A stretch of DNA of 64,000 nt, taken from assembly GCA_022376515.1 (NCBI GenBank), contig WTXI01000119.1, positions 46,487 to 110,486 on the forward strand, read 5' to 3'. This DNA is from Lactifluus volemus (Eukaryota; Basidiomycota; Agaricomycetes; Russulales; Russulaceae). Of this stretch, positions 10,995-23,169 are shown in pieces (position 1 is the stretch's first letter; every line of letters begins with the position of its first letter). A model generated the notes under the pieces. The model saw only the letters and a program-made list of their open reading frames with translations, did no database searches and had not been told where the DNA came from. The position numbers and the translations under genes were made by a program.

Positions 10995-11834
10995 TGTCTA
11001 AAGCTATACAATTGAAGAGTCTGAAAAGCGCCTTTGCTACCGTAAGTTTACTTGGCACGGAAGCAATTGGCGCGGTCGTATTGCCATGGCCATCTGACAG
11101 CCAAGGCGTTAATTTTCTCCCCTATCCTCCCTCTTTAGATGCAAAAAAAATTATTTATCCGATCTCAATGTTCCTTGTTTCAAGTCATCATCTGTCCTTC
11201 TTTTTGCTTTCGATGAGGCATTTCTGATTATAAGCTTTAGGTAGGTTCCGAAGTCATACAAGACACAGTGTTAACACCGTTTACACGGTCAGACAAGACG
11301 CAACGGGACTTTTTTTCATATCGTATGGCTGAAGCTGATATACGCCATTTTGTTCCGACTCGGGACCTCAGAAATTGGTATTTTGTTTTATTTTTATTTT
11401 TGTGACAAAACCTGAAAAGATCGAACGTACGGTTGAATGATACTTAATCGACTTTCACTTTTGCACAGTTTTTTTGCGTCACTATGACAAACGTTATTGA
11501 CCCAACTTGGCAGAGAAATGAGATAGCCGGACGGGACGTAGAACTTGAAGGCAATAGGAACCGTGACGCAAGTGCCATGTGTACGACAACTTGAGCGTGC
11601 GCGCTAGTATATGCGTTTGGCTCTGAAGATCTGAGACAAATATAAGTTCCATCGGGCTCTTGCGTCATTGTACGTAGTCTCAGGCTCTTGCAGCTTGCCC
11701 AAACTCACGAGTGCCAGCTGGAACTAGTAACAATAGTGACACGGGGAAGAATATAGTGAAATACACGAGGGATCATGACACAATGCTTCATTCATCTCGA
11801 AATCATAATGACCATCATATATCGACGCTGCACC
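10995..11834. other. Gene-free stretch
   Basis: No supported gene is seen. Short open frames show no motif, and no repeats stand out beyond low complexity. Confidence 0.4.
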
Positions 11835-13039
11835 TCAGCCCCGTCCGCACGTACCGCTACAGAATCCATAGCCAGGACGACATGCCCTCCTGCGGCATGT
11901 GGGACAAAGTCCTGCCATGCCTGAATTGATCGCATCCCTTGATTATTAACAAACATAGTAAGAACAATACCCATGCATCAGTTGTCCCGCCAGAGTAATA
12001 CTAATTTGATCAACTGACCACATATGTTGATCGCTGCAGAACCCATTCAGACGCGCTGCTACATCTCCTGGTGTAGAGTTTTGACAATATCTACACTGTT
12101 CTGTGTCCATCTGTAGCGGCGTGTGGGCGAACTGGACTCGTCGTGAAGATTCTGAGGCCAATCAGTGATCTGTCGAAAGTTCAAATGTGAAAAAAACAAT
12201 CGCTCACGGTGTCCTTCGCGTGTCCATCCTAAAGTTGGATGGTCTATTCTACTTTGTCTCACAAACCCTCCAGGAGAGGATGATGCAAAGGAGCCCCCTT
12301 GCACGAAATGGTCATCACCCAAATCCTCATCTGTATTCGAATGGTCGATCGATCATCAGTAGGTGAAATTCAACATCAAACATTTTTTACCCATAAGGGT
12401 ATACATACAATGCCTCCTGTCATCAGCAAAGTATGGCGCCGCTGTTCCTGTCATCTCTGAGTACGATTGCGAGCGTGAAGCGTGTCCGTCACGGTAGTAC
12501 GGGTTATGGTGAGCTGCTCCCCCAGAGTTGATATGTTGACTCGGACCAGGTATAGCTATCGGAGCTGTTCGACTCTGATGTATCGTCGGCGGATACGCGG
12601 CGCCAGTGGCCGTGGAGACATGTGTGTGAGAGGAGGCGGAGGGAAAAGAAGGCGTATGATACGGATAAGTAGTAGTCTGAGATCCCAACGCACTGGCATG
12701 TGGCTGTGCAGCGTAATGCGGCATACTGTGTGGCTGTGCGGACTGGCCCTGATGTACGGGAGGCTGTGGATACGCACTGGCAGATACTACGCCGTGGCCA
12801 GACACTGTAAATTGTAAAAGTCGCGAGTCTCAATTAAAGGTGTATGGCGTAAGATAGGGGGGACGAATCGTTCGATGCTCACTTTGCAAAGGATAATCGG
12901 GGCGCCTCGCATGATTCGTAGGTGAGTGATGGCTAGTGTTTCCCGTGCCCGCTGGAACGGACGCGGGCCCGGGGTAAGAGGACCGAGGGTCAGAATAGGG
13001 CTGGGGGAAGGAACCGAAGGGTGGAGGTCTTGAGTTCAT
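11835..13039 (-). CDS. Cysteine-motif protein with Pro/Tyr/Gln-rich N-terminus (paralogue A)
   Basis: Five exons read from 13039 down give about 308 aa: 12865-13039, 12409-12804, 12208-12330, 12022-12151 and 11835-11937, with consistent phases. The N-terminal 190 residues are low complexity (Pro, Ser, His, Tyr, Gln). The C-terminus carries two cysteine units. The first is CRYCQ...ARLNGFCSDQHM. The second is CPTCRRRACRPGYGFCSGTC, split from the first by an intron at the same position and phase as in the two paralogues. The CxxC...FCSxxC/H pattern suggests small zinc-binding treble-clef-like knuckles. No catalytic domain is present. Function unknown; nuclear or condensate-forming behaviour would be speculation from composition. 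Confidence 0.75.
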
Positions 13040-13927
13040 AGTCTTCGAACACTGATCGTGGTATGGGTAACTTCTCGCTCAGCTGATGGGAGTTGGGGGA
13101 AAGGGATTAAATACGCCTGCTGATTGCATACTTATATTTGACTCATTCTGGAATGGCGTACAGCAAAAGCAAAGAACCGAGCCTATAAGTAGGCATGATT
13201 TGACGGTCGATTGTCATTCCAAGCCCTCCGTGAATTCCCAAAAGCTGTGGACTCTGACACGTGGCCATTCTGTTAACGGCATGATTTTGTAGGACTAGGG
13301 CTGGGGTCATGTATTGTATAAGATTCGAAGCACGACCAGTCGGAGTCATCTGTTCCAAGGCAGTGTAATGATATATGGGCGTAACAGAGAATTGGTTTTA
13401 TTGGGCCAGCGACCTGAGATGAAATCAATGGCACTTCGACCATGCACTGGCACCCGCCTAAACAAGGGAGTGCCGCTACGCCTTTCCCAATCAATACGTA
13501 AACATCAGAACTCCACAAGACCCCGTGCCGCGAGACATGTGCACTGGTAATGGGACTTGAAACGAGACCATACCAGTAATGTAGCCCAGATTCTCAAAGC
13601 AGTCCAAGGATATCGCAGCATAATCAGAGTCGCAGACTTGAAGTTCGACTTGAATGTGGCAAGAGAAGGCTGTGGGGTCACTGGAAAATGGACGACGCAC
13701 ACGCCATCTAGAACGTCGGTCACTCGGCTCGTGGAGTCGTCGCCGGGCGTTGGCTGAGTTTCAAGGATTAGACACTGAAACAAAAGTTCCAGATAAGGGA
13801 CGAAATAACAGTACCGTATTTGAGTTAGTATTTACACTGAGCACGCCGTCTCAATATATATGAGATGGTTTGCCAGTGACACCTTTCTGCTAGCCTAATC
13901 TCTCCTTGATATCCCCATCCCTGCACG
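13040..13927. other. Stretch between two cysteine-motif paralogues
   Basis: It contains the presumed promoter of paralogue A. Open frames on both strands near 13500-13780 overlap each other and carry no recognised motif. Confidence 0.4.
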
Positions 13928-14486
13928 TCAATCATATCCACACGCATCGCTGCAGAATCTCCGGCCAAGACGACATGTCCTCCCGTGACATGCCAGTGCA
14001 TGACATAGTGATGCCTCGCCTGTATTGATCACATCCCTGCCGATTATAAGAATCATCCCCGGGCCATTGTCATTCCTCTGAGTGAATAGCCACAAAGTTG
14101 TGCACTAATCACATGTGTTGGTCGCAGCAGAACCCATTCAGACGATCTGCTACGTCACCCGGGACGGAGATTTGACATAACCTACAACGTTTTCCGGCTG
14201 ACTGGGCTTCTGATCTGTCCCTGTGGAATAAGCGTTCTGTTCTGGGAGGAGTCGGTGTGTAATCAATGCCTACTCTATCAACTTGAACTGCTCACTGTTT
14301 TCTATTTTCCAGGCGATGGGTCACGGTTGTTACTATCGCGCTGAAATAGTCCTCCCAGCTGGGAAGTTGGTATGGTTCGGAAGCTTCTTTTGCATAGTAG
14401 TGACTCTGGCAGTGCATCGCATTCTCGATCACCGATCGATAGTCAAGTGTATTCACATCAAATACTTCTCCGGAATTAGTACCCAC
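13928..14486 (-). CDS. Cysteine-motif protein, paralogue B (C-terminal exons; 5' end unresolved)
   Basis: Three 3' exons are clear: 14296 to about 14486 (or further upstream), 14113-14241 and 13928-14036, joined in frame through introns 14242-14295 and 14037-14112. The first contains FDVNTLDYRSVIEN, which aligns with VDEDTLNYQSVFDE of paralogue C. The others carry CRLCQISVPGDVADRLNGFC and the second unit LCHALACHGRTCRLGRRFC, ending GYD. The second unit has three extra residues compared with the paralogues. Upstream exons between about 14500 and 14830 could not be fixed, so it may be an intact gene with an unresolved 5' part or a 5'-decayed copy. Confidence 0.6.
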
Positions 14487-15155
14487 GCGATTCTTATAGG
14501 GGTTTAGCGAAGAGTTCGAAGAACGGACTCGGAGCCTGAGGTAGCCGTGGATGCATGTCCCTCAGAAGGGCGGTACGAGCAGCTTCGCTTCCCTGATGGG
14601 GGCATCATATAGGCCTCTGACTCGGAGGTGTATAGACTCACGTGTGACAGCAAAAGCGAGGAATAATGTCCCAAACAGACTGACTGTTGCATGTTATTGA
14701 AGTCCTTTCTCCTGAGCTTCCTGAAGGTCGTAAGCACGGGAGAAGGCTCTGTTTTTATTGGAGGTGGAAGCCGCAGCGCGAAGCCACGCAAGGGGCGGGC
14801 AAGCTGAGCCACCCGAGCTACGGAACATTGATGTCATCAGCGTAATACGGTGTCACCCGAGACGATTCAAGAAACTGATAAAGAAATTATTTGAGGTAGC
14901 AAAAAAGAGGGTTGGATACAACAACGTCAGCTGAGTGAACACGTGATTGGTGGGTTCAACTTAAAGCTGGACGAGCGGGCATGTTGGACCAAGCACGAGT
15001 CACTCCAAAGCTTGCTCGCACATCTAGTTACACTTAGCTGGCATTACGACACATACCGTTCCGCTTTCCTAGATACACATCTCTTCTCCACTATAGTACA
15101 TCCTGCGTGAAAAAAAAATCTGGCCAGAGAATCTTCGGCACTCAGCACATAACAC
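14487..15155. other. Stretch between paralogue B and the P450 gene
   Basis: It probably holds the unresolved 5' exon(s) of paralogue B (a frame is open on the minus strand around 14500-14560). The rest shows no gene. Confidence 0.35.
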
Positions 15156-17662
15156 TCAGTCCATGTTCACAGGTCGAATGAGTAGCGGCAATTGTCGTCC
15201 CGCAGCCGGATTCGACGCAACCATAGGATGCCCGACACCCTCCGGCCTGCGCACGATGTCGTTTGCTGGCAGGGCCAGCTCGAACTCGAAAGCCCGCACT
15301 AACGTAAATAACAGGGCTTTGATTCTGCATGACAATTATACAATTAGACCAGCAATTCGATATTTTCAGGCTAGAATGAATAGTCAAAGGAGCACACTCA
15401 CTCAGCAACAGTGAAGCGGTACCCTATGCACGCGCGTGGGCCAGCGATAAACGTCGACAGGTGACCATAGACGCTTGGGAACCCATGCACCGCCTCTGGC
15501 AAGTTGTCCCACCGCTCGGGCCTATAATAATACGAATCAACTCAACTTACGGGAGAGAAACTGTGAGTCGTACCTGAATTCATTCGCGTCATCCCCCCAT
15601 ACCTCTGTTGAGTAATGCACCAGGGAAATCGGTATGCCAACAAGATCCCCTTTGGCTACTCTTTTATCTCATGCATCGTCAGCGCGGCTGCTGTAATTGA
15701 GTAGGCCCCTCGCACCTAACGCTATTCTGCAAGACCCCGTTTTTATCTGTGAACGGCTTTTGCAGAGGAATTACTGCGTCATGAGTGGCAACGCGCTCGG
15801 TTAATGCCGCCGGGGCGTAGAGGCGCAGTGACTCGCGTAGAACGCCTTCTAAGTACAAGAGTGAGTTCAGTTGTTCCAGCGTCGGGGAATCAGTCGGGCA
15901 GGTACGGAGCTCCGCGCGAAGTTTCTCCTGGATCCCCGGGTGACATGAGAGTGCGAACAGTGCCCAGGACACAGCAGAACTTTAACAAAAGTTTTTAACA
16001 ATATACGTTGACAATATGGATTGAGATCCCTGCCTACCTCGTCGTTTCATGACCCGCCAACATGAACGTCGGTACTTCTAAGGGATATTGTCGCGGCTTC
16101 AGACAAGACCGTGGTCAATTTGAACGAGGAACAGGAGCACGCACGAGACAGAATCTCAAAGTCACCCATGCGCATACTTTCCGGAATATCTGCGGCTATG
16201 GTAGACTTGACAAGCAGGCTAAGGAGGTCATTCCCCTGCACATCCTGTTTTTCAACCACACTGGACCCGTTTGCACTTCGCTCGGCCAGTACGGCAGCCT
16301 TCCTCTCTTCGATAAGCCGAGATCCAACCTGTCGTACTTCCTCAAAGGCATGAGCAAAAACACGAGAGCGTGGCGTTGGCTGACAAAGTGAGAGCTCTAC
16401 AAGGAGATTTGGTTAAGAAGAGTGGGTACATACGATAGAGCGAAAGATTGGGAAGAGAATTTGAATTGCATAGATGAGTTTGAATGTAGGGAGGGTCGTG
16501 AGAGCGCGAAAGGCTACATAAATAGGGTCCTGAGCCTCATCTGTTGAACGCAAAGAGTCGAAGGCGTAGTTAAATCCTGTATGCGATTTGAATTGCGTGA
16601 CTAAGGATGCAAACATCGGCCAGCAGCGAGTGACTTTGACTTACCTGCCAGCCCAATAATGTCTAGAGTGACCTTGTTTAACCAACTAGATGCGTCCAGC
16701 CTCAGCCTTCCGTCCTTTCTTGTTGATTTGGAAACAAGATCTGCCCATATCTCGCGAAGCTGTAGTACGGCTGGTGTTGAGTCAAGAGTATGGCCGCTCT
16801 CACCAAAGTCTTACCTCTAACGATTTCTCTAGGGACAGCGACGTAACATTCCTCACTTGAGTAGGACCGAAGGCAGGGTTCTTGAAAGGAATAGGTGAGG
16901 AATATCTCAGGTTTCACGAAAACAATCCACCAGTGCTTACCATGACCTTGCGCTGCAAATTCGAGATTGAGACTCGGTCGCTCTAACGGGAATTTTTGCG
17001 CGTACCTGCTTCCTATGCTCTGGACCTAAACCCATATGACAGATTGAAATGAATAAATGTGGTCCAGGCACCAGGAACGAAGCTTACTTACCCTCAACAA
17101 CAAGGATGCCTGACATCAAAACATCAAAGGGTTGTCGAATTAAGTTATAACACACCCAAATATGGAACTATTGTACGTACCTCTACCAGTGATAGTGCCG
17201 AGAATGTATCTCGTGACTTCAGGTTTCTGGAAAGTCTCGTCATTTTGGAGAATATACGATACGGCTACGGGATCGAAGGCCAGGAGTTTGGGGGTCTACA
17301 GACAAATATGATATAGACAAATGTCTGAGAAAAGGAAAGGAAATGCGCACGCCAAAAAACGAATGGTACTTCAGAACATGTCCATATGTCTTGACCCACT
17401 CTTCTTGCAAGCGTATCGAATTCACCTCTGGTACGTCGACAAAGTTACCCTTAACCCAGTGTGTATTTTTGGGCCCGGGAATGCTCCGCATAGGGGAGCG
17501 ATATTCACGGATACGTCGACGCATGAGAAGGTAGAGTACATAGGCGGCTGAGATTGCGAATAGGGCCAACGCTACGACCAAGAAGGTGCGAACAGCCGCG
17601 ACAAAGTAACGCTGAGCAAGGAAAAGTGTATGACACATGATGTGGGGGGTGCTCATGGCCAT
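15156..17662 (-). CDS. Cytochrome P450 monooxygenase (CYP5150-like)
   Basis: Fourteen exons can be joined in frame to about 570 aa. A second in-frame ATG lies at 17656. The N-terminal hydrophobic anchor (about residues 25-47) points to the ER membrane and is followed by the proline hinge IPGPKNTHWVKGNF. Further landmarks are the C-helix EHRKQRKVMNPAF (about 152), I-helix AGHETTS (about 352), K-helix ESLRLY (ExxR), PERW, and the heme-binding loop FIAGPRACIG with its axial cysteine (about 507). The protein ends at 15156. All catalytic signatures of class II fungal P450s are present and no break is seen, so it is probably functional. The clan assignment (CYP64/CYP5150-like) rests on the look of the hinge and neighbouring blocks; the substrate cannot be predicted. 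Confidence 0.9.
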
Positions 17663-18698
17663 TGATACTCCGAGGCGTCGTATTTAAGCTAGGTGATTAG
17701 GTGCCATGACAATGACAGTCAGCGCGCAACTAATCCCTGCGAAGATTCGCCGAAGAAGTGACTCAACGGAACCTAATACAACTACAAGTATTAATAATGT
17801 TCCCAGGCCCTGCCCCCACGGGGCCCGGTTCCGTCGATCCAGTTCGGTTCGGAAGACCGGAGACTGGATTGAATTGTTTATTCTCCATGTTTGCCACACA
17901 CCCGCGCCGAAATTGACCGCGCCACGCACACGTATATAAAGTGCTCACAACGCAAAAAGCCAATCCGAAGCCGCTGGCCCGAAAGAATGGTACAATAGTG
18001 TGTGCGCCATTCGTTGCGCCCAGCGGCCGCTGGGATATATATGGTATCTCATTTCCGAGCCCGCTGATGATCAGAGCCGCAGGAAGATCAGCAGTCATAT
18101 TGTCATCACTGAGAGCATAGCACAATCTATAGAATGACCAATGGGGATGTTAGGAGGCCCTGTGATGGAGGACTCGAAGTCCGAGTCTTTACGCGCTCTA
18201 CTGGGCGGATCCGGTCGGATACCTTTTGGTGGGTCTGATCTTGGTCAAGGCGATTGCCCGATGGCATGCGCCCGGTGGAGCGCACCCTCTTAGGCAGTTG
18301 ACATCCGTTCGTCCGTAGCAGCACGCACTGATTTTCCGGTGAGTTATCTCGGGAGATCGCTGAAACAGTAACTTGGAAAGGTCGGGATTTCCCAGTTTGC
18401 TAGGTTCTTTTCCGCAAAGACGTCAGGTTTTCCATTTCATCTGGAGAGCATCTGGTACTCTCGACGACTGCGGATGAATGTCCATATCTTCCGTGAGCAT
18501 AAAACCTTGGCACCCGAGACGACCCAGCAGTGGACACATCGTTTTCAACACCGGCGAACGTTCAAGTTGACTCGGACGGTCATCACAACACGCCCCGCGA
18601 GTCAGCGGTGTGATGCTATCAAGAATGCGCACGCACTTGCCGGTAGCATTGGAAAACTACCCGGAAAATAAGTATACAATACATGGATGGCGACACTC
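17663..18698. other. Intergenic region between P450 and EF-hand genes
   Basis: The first part should contain the P450 promoter (an AT-rich CTTAAATACG, read on the minus strand, lies near 17690). No coding frame longer than about 120 codons is seen, and none with a motif. Confidence 0.4.
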
Positions 18699-20211
18699 TC
18701 AAGGGAGCGATATGATGGCTTGAAGGAACTCCTCCCTAGGTGACCGCCCTTGCTCATCCCATCCGGCACTGCACCTCTCATATAGGCCATATATCTGGTG
18801 CACAACAACACATACACAGAAAAACTGATCTAGGTCAACATATGGAGGAACCCCATCGTGCCAATGTCGATTCTGTAATGTTGTAGTCCCTGTCGGTGTG
18901 GAGGTTTGAAGATGACAATGACGGATGTGGAGGCCGGGCTCACCATACTTCTTGATTAGCATGTTGATGACAGTAGGGCCAACTTGAAGACTGAGTAGAT
19001 CATCTGTAAGCGGAAGTCAACCTGGAGTTTGAACAGTTCACGCACCCGTAATAAGCCAACACCCTAGCCAGTCCGCTGGCATCAATCCTACCGTCATGAT
19101 CGATGTCAAACGAGTCAAACATTTTCCGCCATTGCTAACGACAATGTCAAAACAGAAAGGGACCGGATTTAGGTTCATACAGTCACGTAGTTCCATAAAG
19201 GCCCGAACTGCAAACAATAATTAAGGTTGAAAATCGCTAACGACACACAACCACTTACTTCCTGAAAGCCGATTCCGCCGGAGCCATCCAGGTCCTATAT
19301 AATAATTGCAAGATGTCATTTCTGAGAGGGTGCAGACATACGAAGGTACTCATGAGATAATTCACAGTTTTAGTAGAGAATCTCAAGCCTAGGAATACGA
19401 GATGATGAGGTTTTTGACGCGGTGGCGAGGATACATGTTCCTCACTTCCATCATTCAGGAGTGCATTACCTGCCGCACGATTGAGTTGGGCTTGTTACGC
19501 TTATAACAGGGGGAGAACTCACGCAATTCCTCGGGTGACAGTTGTCCATTACCGTCTTGATCCACAGCAGCAAACCATGCATAACATCTTTCACATGAAA
19601 TGAATCACTTAGCTTGAACATTAACTGAAGAATGTTGCGTACTTGTCCCATTCCACGTCACGAGGGAGAACCTGGATCTCCCGTGTCGGTGGGGAAATAT
19701 CTAGTGAATGAAGAAGGCCGCCTTGTTGAGCAACACCGTGAGGCGAAGTAGGGGTGCCCGGTTGCAAGAAGCCCCCGGCAGAGGCGCCATCATCGGGCAT
19801 TCTAAGACGGCCGTATTGAGTGCTTGTCGCTTGTGTAAGTCTCAAGCCTAGGAATACAAAGTGCTAAGGCTTTGATGCGGTGGGGAGGATACATGTTCTT
19901 CACCTCCATCATTCAGGAGTGCATTGCCTGTCGTATGATTGAGCTGGACTTGTAACAGGTCATAGAAGGGGGGAAACTCACGCGATTCATCGAGTTTCTG
20001 GCCAACAAGTGGTCGATTGTCTTGAAACCTCCGGGTGCCTTGGTTGCTGTTATTCCAAGAACTTGAAATTATTTCTGCACGTTGAAGAGGTCCGATCTCC
20101 TGACTGTACCCGGCGTCGTTCTGTCTATCGCGCTGCGTGTAAGGTGTAAACCAGACTGTTGGAAATTTCAGGATTGTCAATACGGAAACGCACCCTACGG
20201 AACGGAGACAT
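18699..20211 (-). CDS. Penta-EF-hand (peflin/ALG-2-like) protein 1
   Basis: A multi-exon model reads from ATG 20211 (MSPFRR) to a TGA at 18699, about 320 aa. After a low-complexity N-terminus come EF-hands AAVDQDGNGQLSPEEL, FDLDGSGGIGFQEF (then GPLWNY) and FDSFDIDHDGRIDASGL. The family's C-terminal VDLDQFFCVCVVVHQ block follows and the protein ends ISLP. The order of hands and the FxPLWNY and FVxACVVV motifs fit the penta-EF-hand family, Ca2+-dependent adaptor proteins. Two oddities occur. An exon encoding NALLNDG appears twice (19842-20000 and 19384-19540). The intron after AYYGY seems to need a GC donor instead of GT. The first two exons are less certain than the rest. Confidence 0.75.
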
Positions 20212-20992
20212 TAATGAGGGGAAGTAGGATCCAATGAAACGCAGCGATTGAGGTTATAACGCTAGGAAGCGTTCAGTCGATAGATAAGAGAGTGAATTCG
20301 AAGTGAAAACAGCGAGAAAATGTCCTATAAATACATAGAAGGAGTGTGCATTGGCCTAGGCCTCATACAGTAAATGTACAATAAAGACAAGAATTTATTC
20401 GATAATAAAGAGCCGTGCGCAATCAATTATCTGGATATCTATTTGTACGCTCGGACCGGTTAGATCCCGTCCGTGAAACTCGGCCCGTCACAACGGCAAG
20501 CAGGTCAATTATCGTAGCCACTCCTGCGGGCCTGCGGCGATGATAATAGCTCGTTGGTTGATGGACATTGGATCTTAACCCTATCTGTATCTTACGGGGA
20601 CGATACAAGCACCCTGTGTCGGAGCTTTTTACTGTAAGAATTACTATTACCCCAGTTGCTTCATTTGGTGGTGGCGTGGTGGCGCAAGTAATGATTATGT
20701 AATCGCGATTAGGTTGCCCGTCGACTCCGTTCACTACAGCTCTTGCTCGCAAGTGACTACTGTAGACAAAACACCATTGACAATAATCTTTTGTTTATTT
20801 GTAGGGAAAGGCCAGTCCCGAATCCCTGCACCAATTTCTACTTCATATACAATACACTCATCATAGTAGAACCCAGCAGACCACTGTAAGGGAGTTTCGA
20901 GGGCTGTTATTGAAAGGAACGTACTATTCACAAGCGACCGACAGTGGAAAGCGGTATTACAGCCAATAGCCAAAGGCATACATGAATTTACG
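20212..20992. other. Stretch between RBR and EF-hand gene 1
   Basis: It lies 3' of the RBR gene and 5' of EF-hand gene 1. A 109-codon minus frame at 20423-20752 has no recognised motif. Additional 3' exons of the RBR gene cannot be excluded. Confidence 0.35.
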
Positions 20993-22195
20993 TCACGCAC
21001 AACCATTTGAATAATGTTCACGTTCTCCTTGAGCAATTTCTACCGGGACTGCAGACCTAATGATCAATGCCCGACAAGCATAGCAAAAATGCCTTAGGGG
21101 CGAAGAAGTTAGGAATTCCCAACACCAGAAATTATTGTCACTCACGTATTGCATCCAGGAGATATGCACTGATAGCCATTGACAGGCGCGCGAAAGTCAT
21201 CCATGAATAAGTATAACCTTGCGTCGAAGGTTGACCCCACTCACGGAAACGAAGTTACACCCAGAAATCTTCTCGCAAGGAGTCTTGCAAGCTGCGCAGT
21301 CGTCACATCTCATCCATTTATTGCCCAATGGAATACACTCACTCGGACAATACTTCCAGCCTTCCTGCTGGACCAGATGGGCCATCTCCAAAGAGCCATC
21401 GCATGAATGCTCCGGCCCATTAGGGATGATCTCTTGCTGGCACATCTTGCACCAGACATAGTTGCAGTCCGTGATGGGGCATCTCAGGTGATTCACCTCA
21501 TTGAATTCCTCCCGATCGCAGAAAGTAGAGAGACTGCACCTATCCCGGCGGCGTGAGCAATGGTCACAACCACGAAACATCCGTTGCAAGTTATTAACTT
21601 ACTTTGGGCACCGCAGGGAAACGAAGAGCTCTGCCATCTCCATCTCGATCCAGACTTCATACTGCTCCTCCGTGATGCCAATGTCGAGCACCAGCTGCCG
21701 CTCGATCTCTATATGACAGATCAGCTTTGTTAAACCGTATCATCCAACGCAATTCACGTACTTCCGATTGCCTCCGCGTGGATTCCCGGTGTTGCCGTAC
21801 ACGTTGGGCATAGAACGGGGAATCGGCGTGATTCTATCTGGGACACGATGAATCTACGGGCGCAGTCCCTGCAAAACGGATGTCCACAAGGCTCGATTCG
21901 CGCGATCGATTCTTCTGGAAGAGTGTCCATGCACACTCCGCAGTCGAACAAGCGCTGCGCAGCAGCAGCGAGCGCTGCACGCTCCGCTGTCAACAACCTG
22001 TCTTCTTCATCGAATTGGAATTGCAAGAGGGCAGCGAATTCGTGGTTCGACAAATACGGAGCTACATCAGCCAGTTGGGACCGGGGGGAATCACTCTGAA
22101 TCAGGTAAGTCAATTGAACTGTGGTTGGCGTAAATATTGGTGTAACTGTCACTCACCGATGTCGCCGCAGAGGACCATAACTTTGGATTGAACAT
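20993..22195 (-). CDS. RBR-type (RING-IBR-RING2) E3 ubiquitin ligase
   Basis: Seven exons (22157-22195, 21762-22095, 21603-21708, 21343-21539, 21245-21291, 21146-21168 and 20993-21092) give 268 aa in phase. RING1 is CGVC...EPCGHPFCRDCARRF...CPTC (about residues 64-110). The IBR is CPKCSLSTFC...CPITDCNYVWCKMC. RING2 is CPTCKTPCEKISGCNF, then C..PGCNTHFCYAC. RBR ligases pass ubiquitin through a thioester on the RING2 cysteine, here the C of SGCNF. The His that normally follows (as in GCNHM) is Phe here. The start ATG at 22195 was chosen because it alone splices in frame. The protein is short, with no extra N-terminal domain. Confidence 0.82.
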
Positions 22196-22296
22196 CTGAT
22201 GGAGCGGCGATTTCCATGCCATCGGACTGTCGAATTGAGGCACAGTGCTTTAGGTAGGTGAGGCTGAGATGCGGTAGTTTGAAGAGTTTTGAAGAG

Positions 22297-22308
22297 TTTA
22301 TATAAGGG
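22297..22308 (-). promoter_or_regulatory. TATA-like element upstream of the RBR gene
   Basis: On the minus strand the sequence CCCTTATATAAACT lies about 105 bp upstream of the chosen ATG (22195), a normal distance for a basidiomycete TATA box. Inference from position and sequence only. Confidence 0.45.
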
Positions 22309-22309
22309 T

Positions 22310-23169
22310 ATAGGGGCTCGCTGAACGTGTCAGTGTAGGAGCGAACACGTGAGGGCACCCTCTAGGAGGCCTGGTAAACCCCAGTTGCGCACGGTACCCA
22401 TGCTGCATCGCCGTTGATGCACCACAACATGTATCACAATCGAGGGAGTGGTTCGGTGTATTCCGTGTCGCATGAATTTCCAACTCCGCCCAGCGCGCGT
22501 GAACCGCCCACGCTTGTCACGCCTCGATTCACACTTTCTGCGCCGCGATTCACGCTTCAATTTACACCCTTTGGCCTGCGGTTGCTGACGACTTGGCCCA
22601 CGCCCCTTCGACTTCGCAAGCGCCGGCGTCTCACGCTCAGCTAACTGGAGCACGATCTGTCGTCAGAGTGGCACAACAGCCTGTGCCAATGGGATACCCA
22701 TTCAAGAAGTTGCCATGCGGCCACAAAACACAATTTACACTAAATCACTACCATGACAATATAATGGCTCATGGTGTCCGGGTGTTGTTCCGAGGCTGCC
22801 AGTGAGGATTCCCATATTCGATTAGTCAGATCTAGTCAGATCTGGCACTGGCCTCACGTCCACCAGGGACTCGAAACTCTAAAACCTTTAACGCAGTGGT
22901 AGTGCAAACGATTATCCAGTACAAAAACTACAGAGCGGACTAGACTGCATCGGTCTACTAGCCTCACCAGGCGGCCAGGGCTAATAAACCTTCGCGAACT
23001 CCCGTTGCGCCCATGTCAGTTTATGGGCATGATTGTTTGCTTTTGCTGTACATTCCCCGGACGCAGACCTTCAAGTTACTAGGTTAGTAAAATATGGACC
23101 TATCAGGCCTTTGATACCCTCCCCCACAATCAGTAGAGAAAAGCTGCTCGCACCGCTCTTGTGAAGCCC
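22310..23169. other. Divergent intergenic region, RBR gene and paralogue C
   Basis: The two genes point away from each other, so both promoters should lie here. GATTCAC words repeat near 22520-22560. No gene was recognised. Confidence 0.4.

Noticed and set aside
13505..13783. Overlapping frames on both strands upstream of paralogue A
   Set aside because: No recognisable domain, and the two strands are about equally open.
20734..21036. 100-codon minus frame (LKENVNIIQMVV...)
   Set aside because: It overlaps the last RBR exon in another frame; the RBR reading has recognisable RING2 residues.
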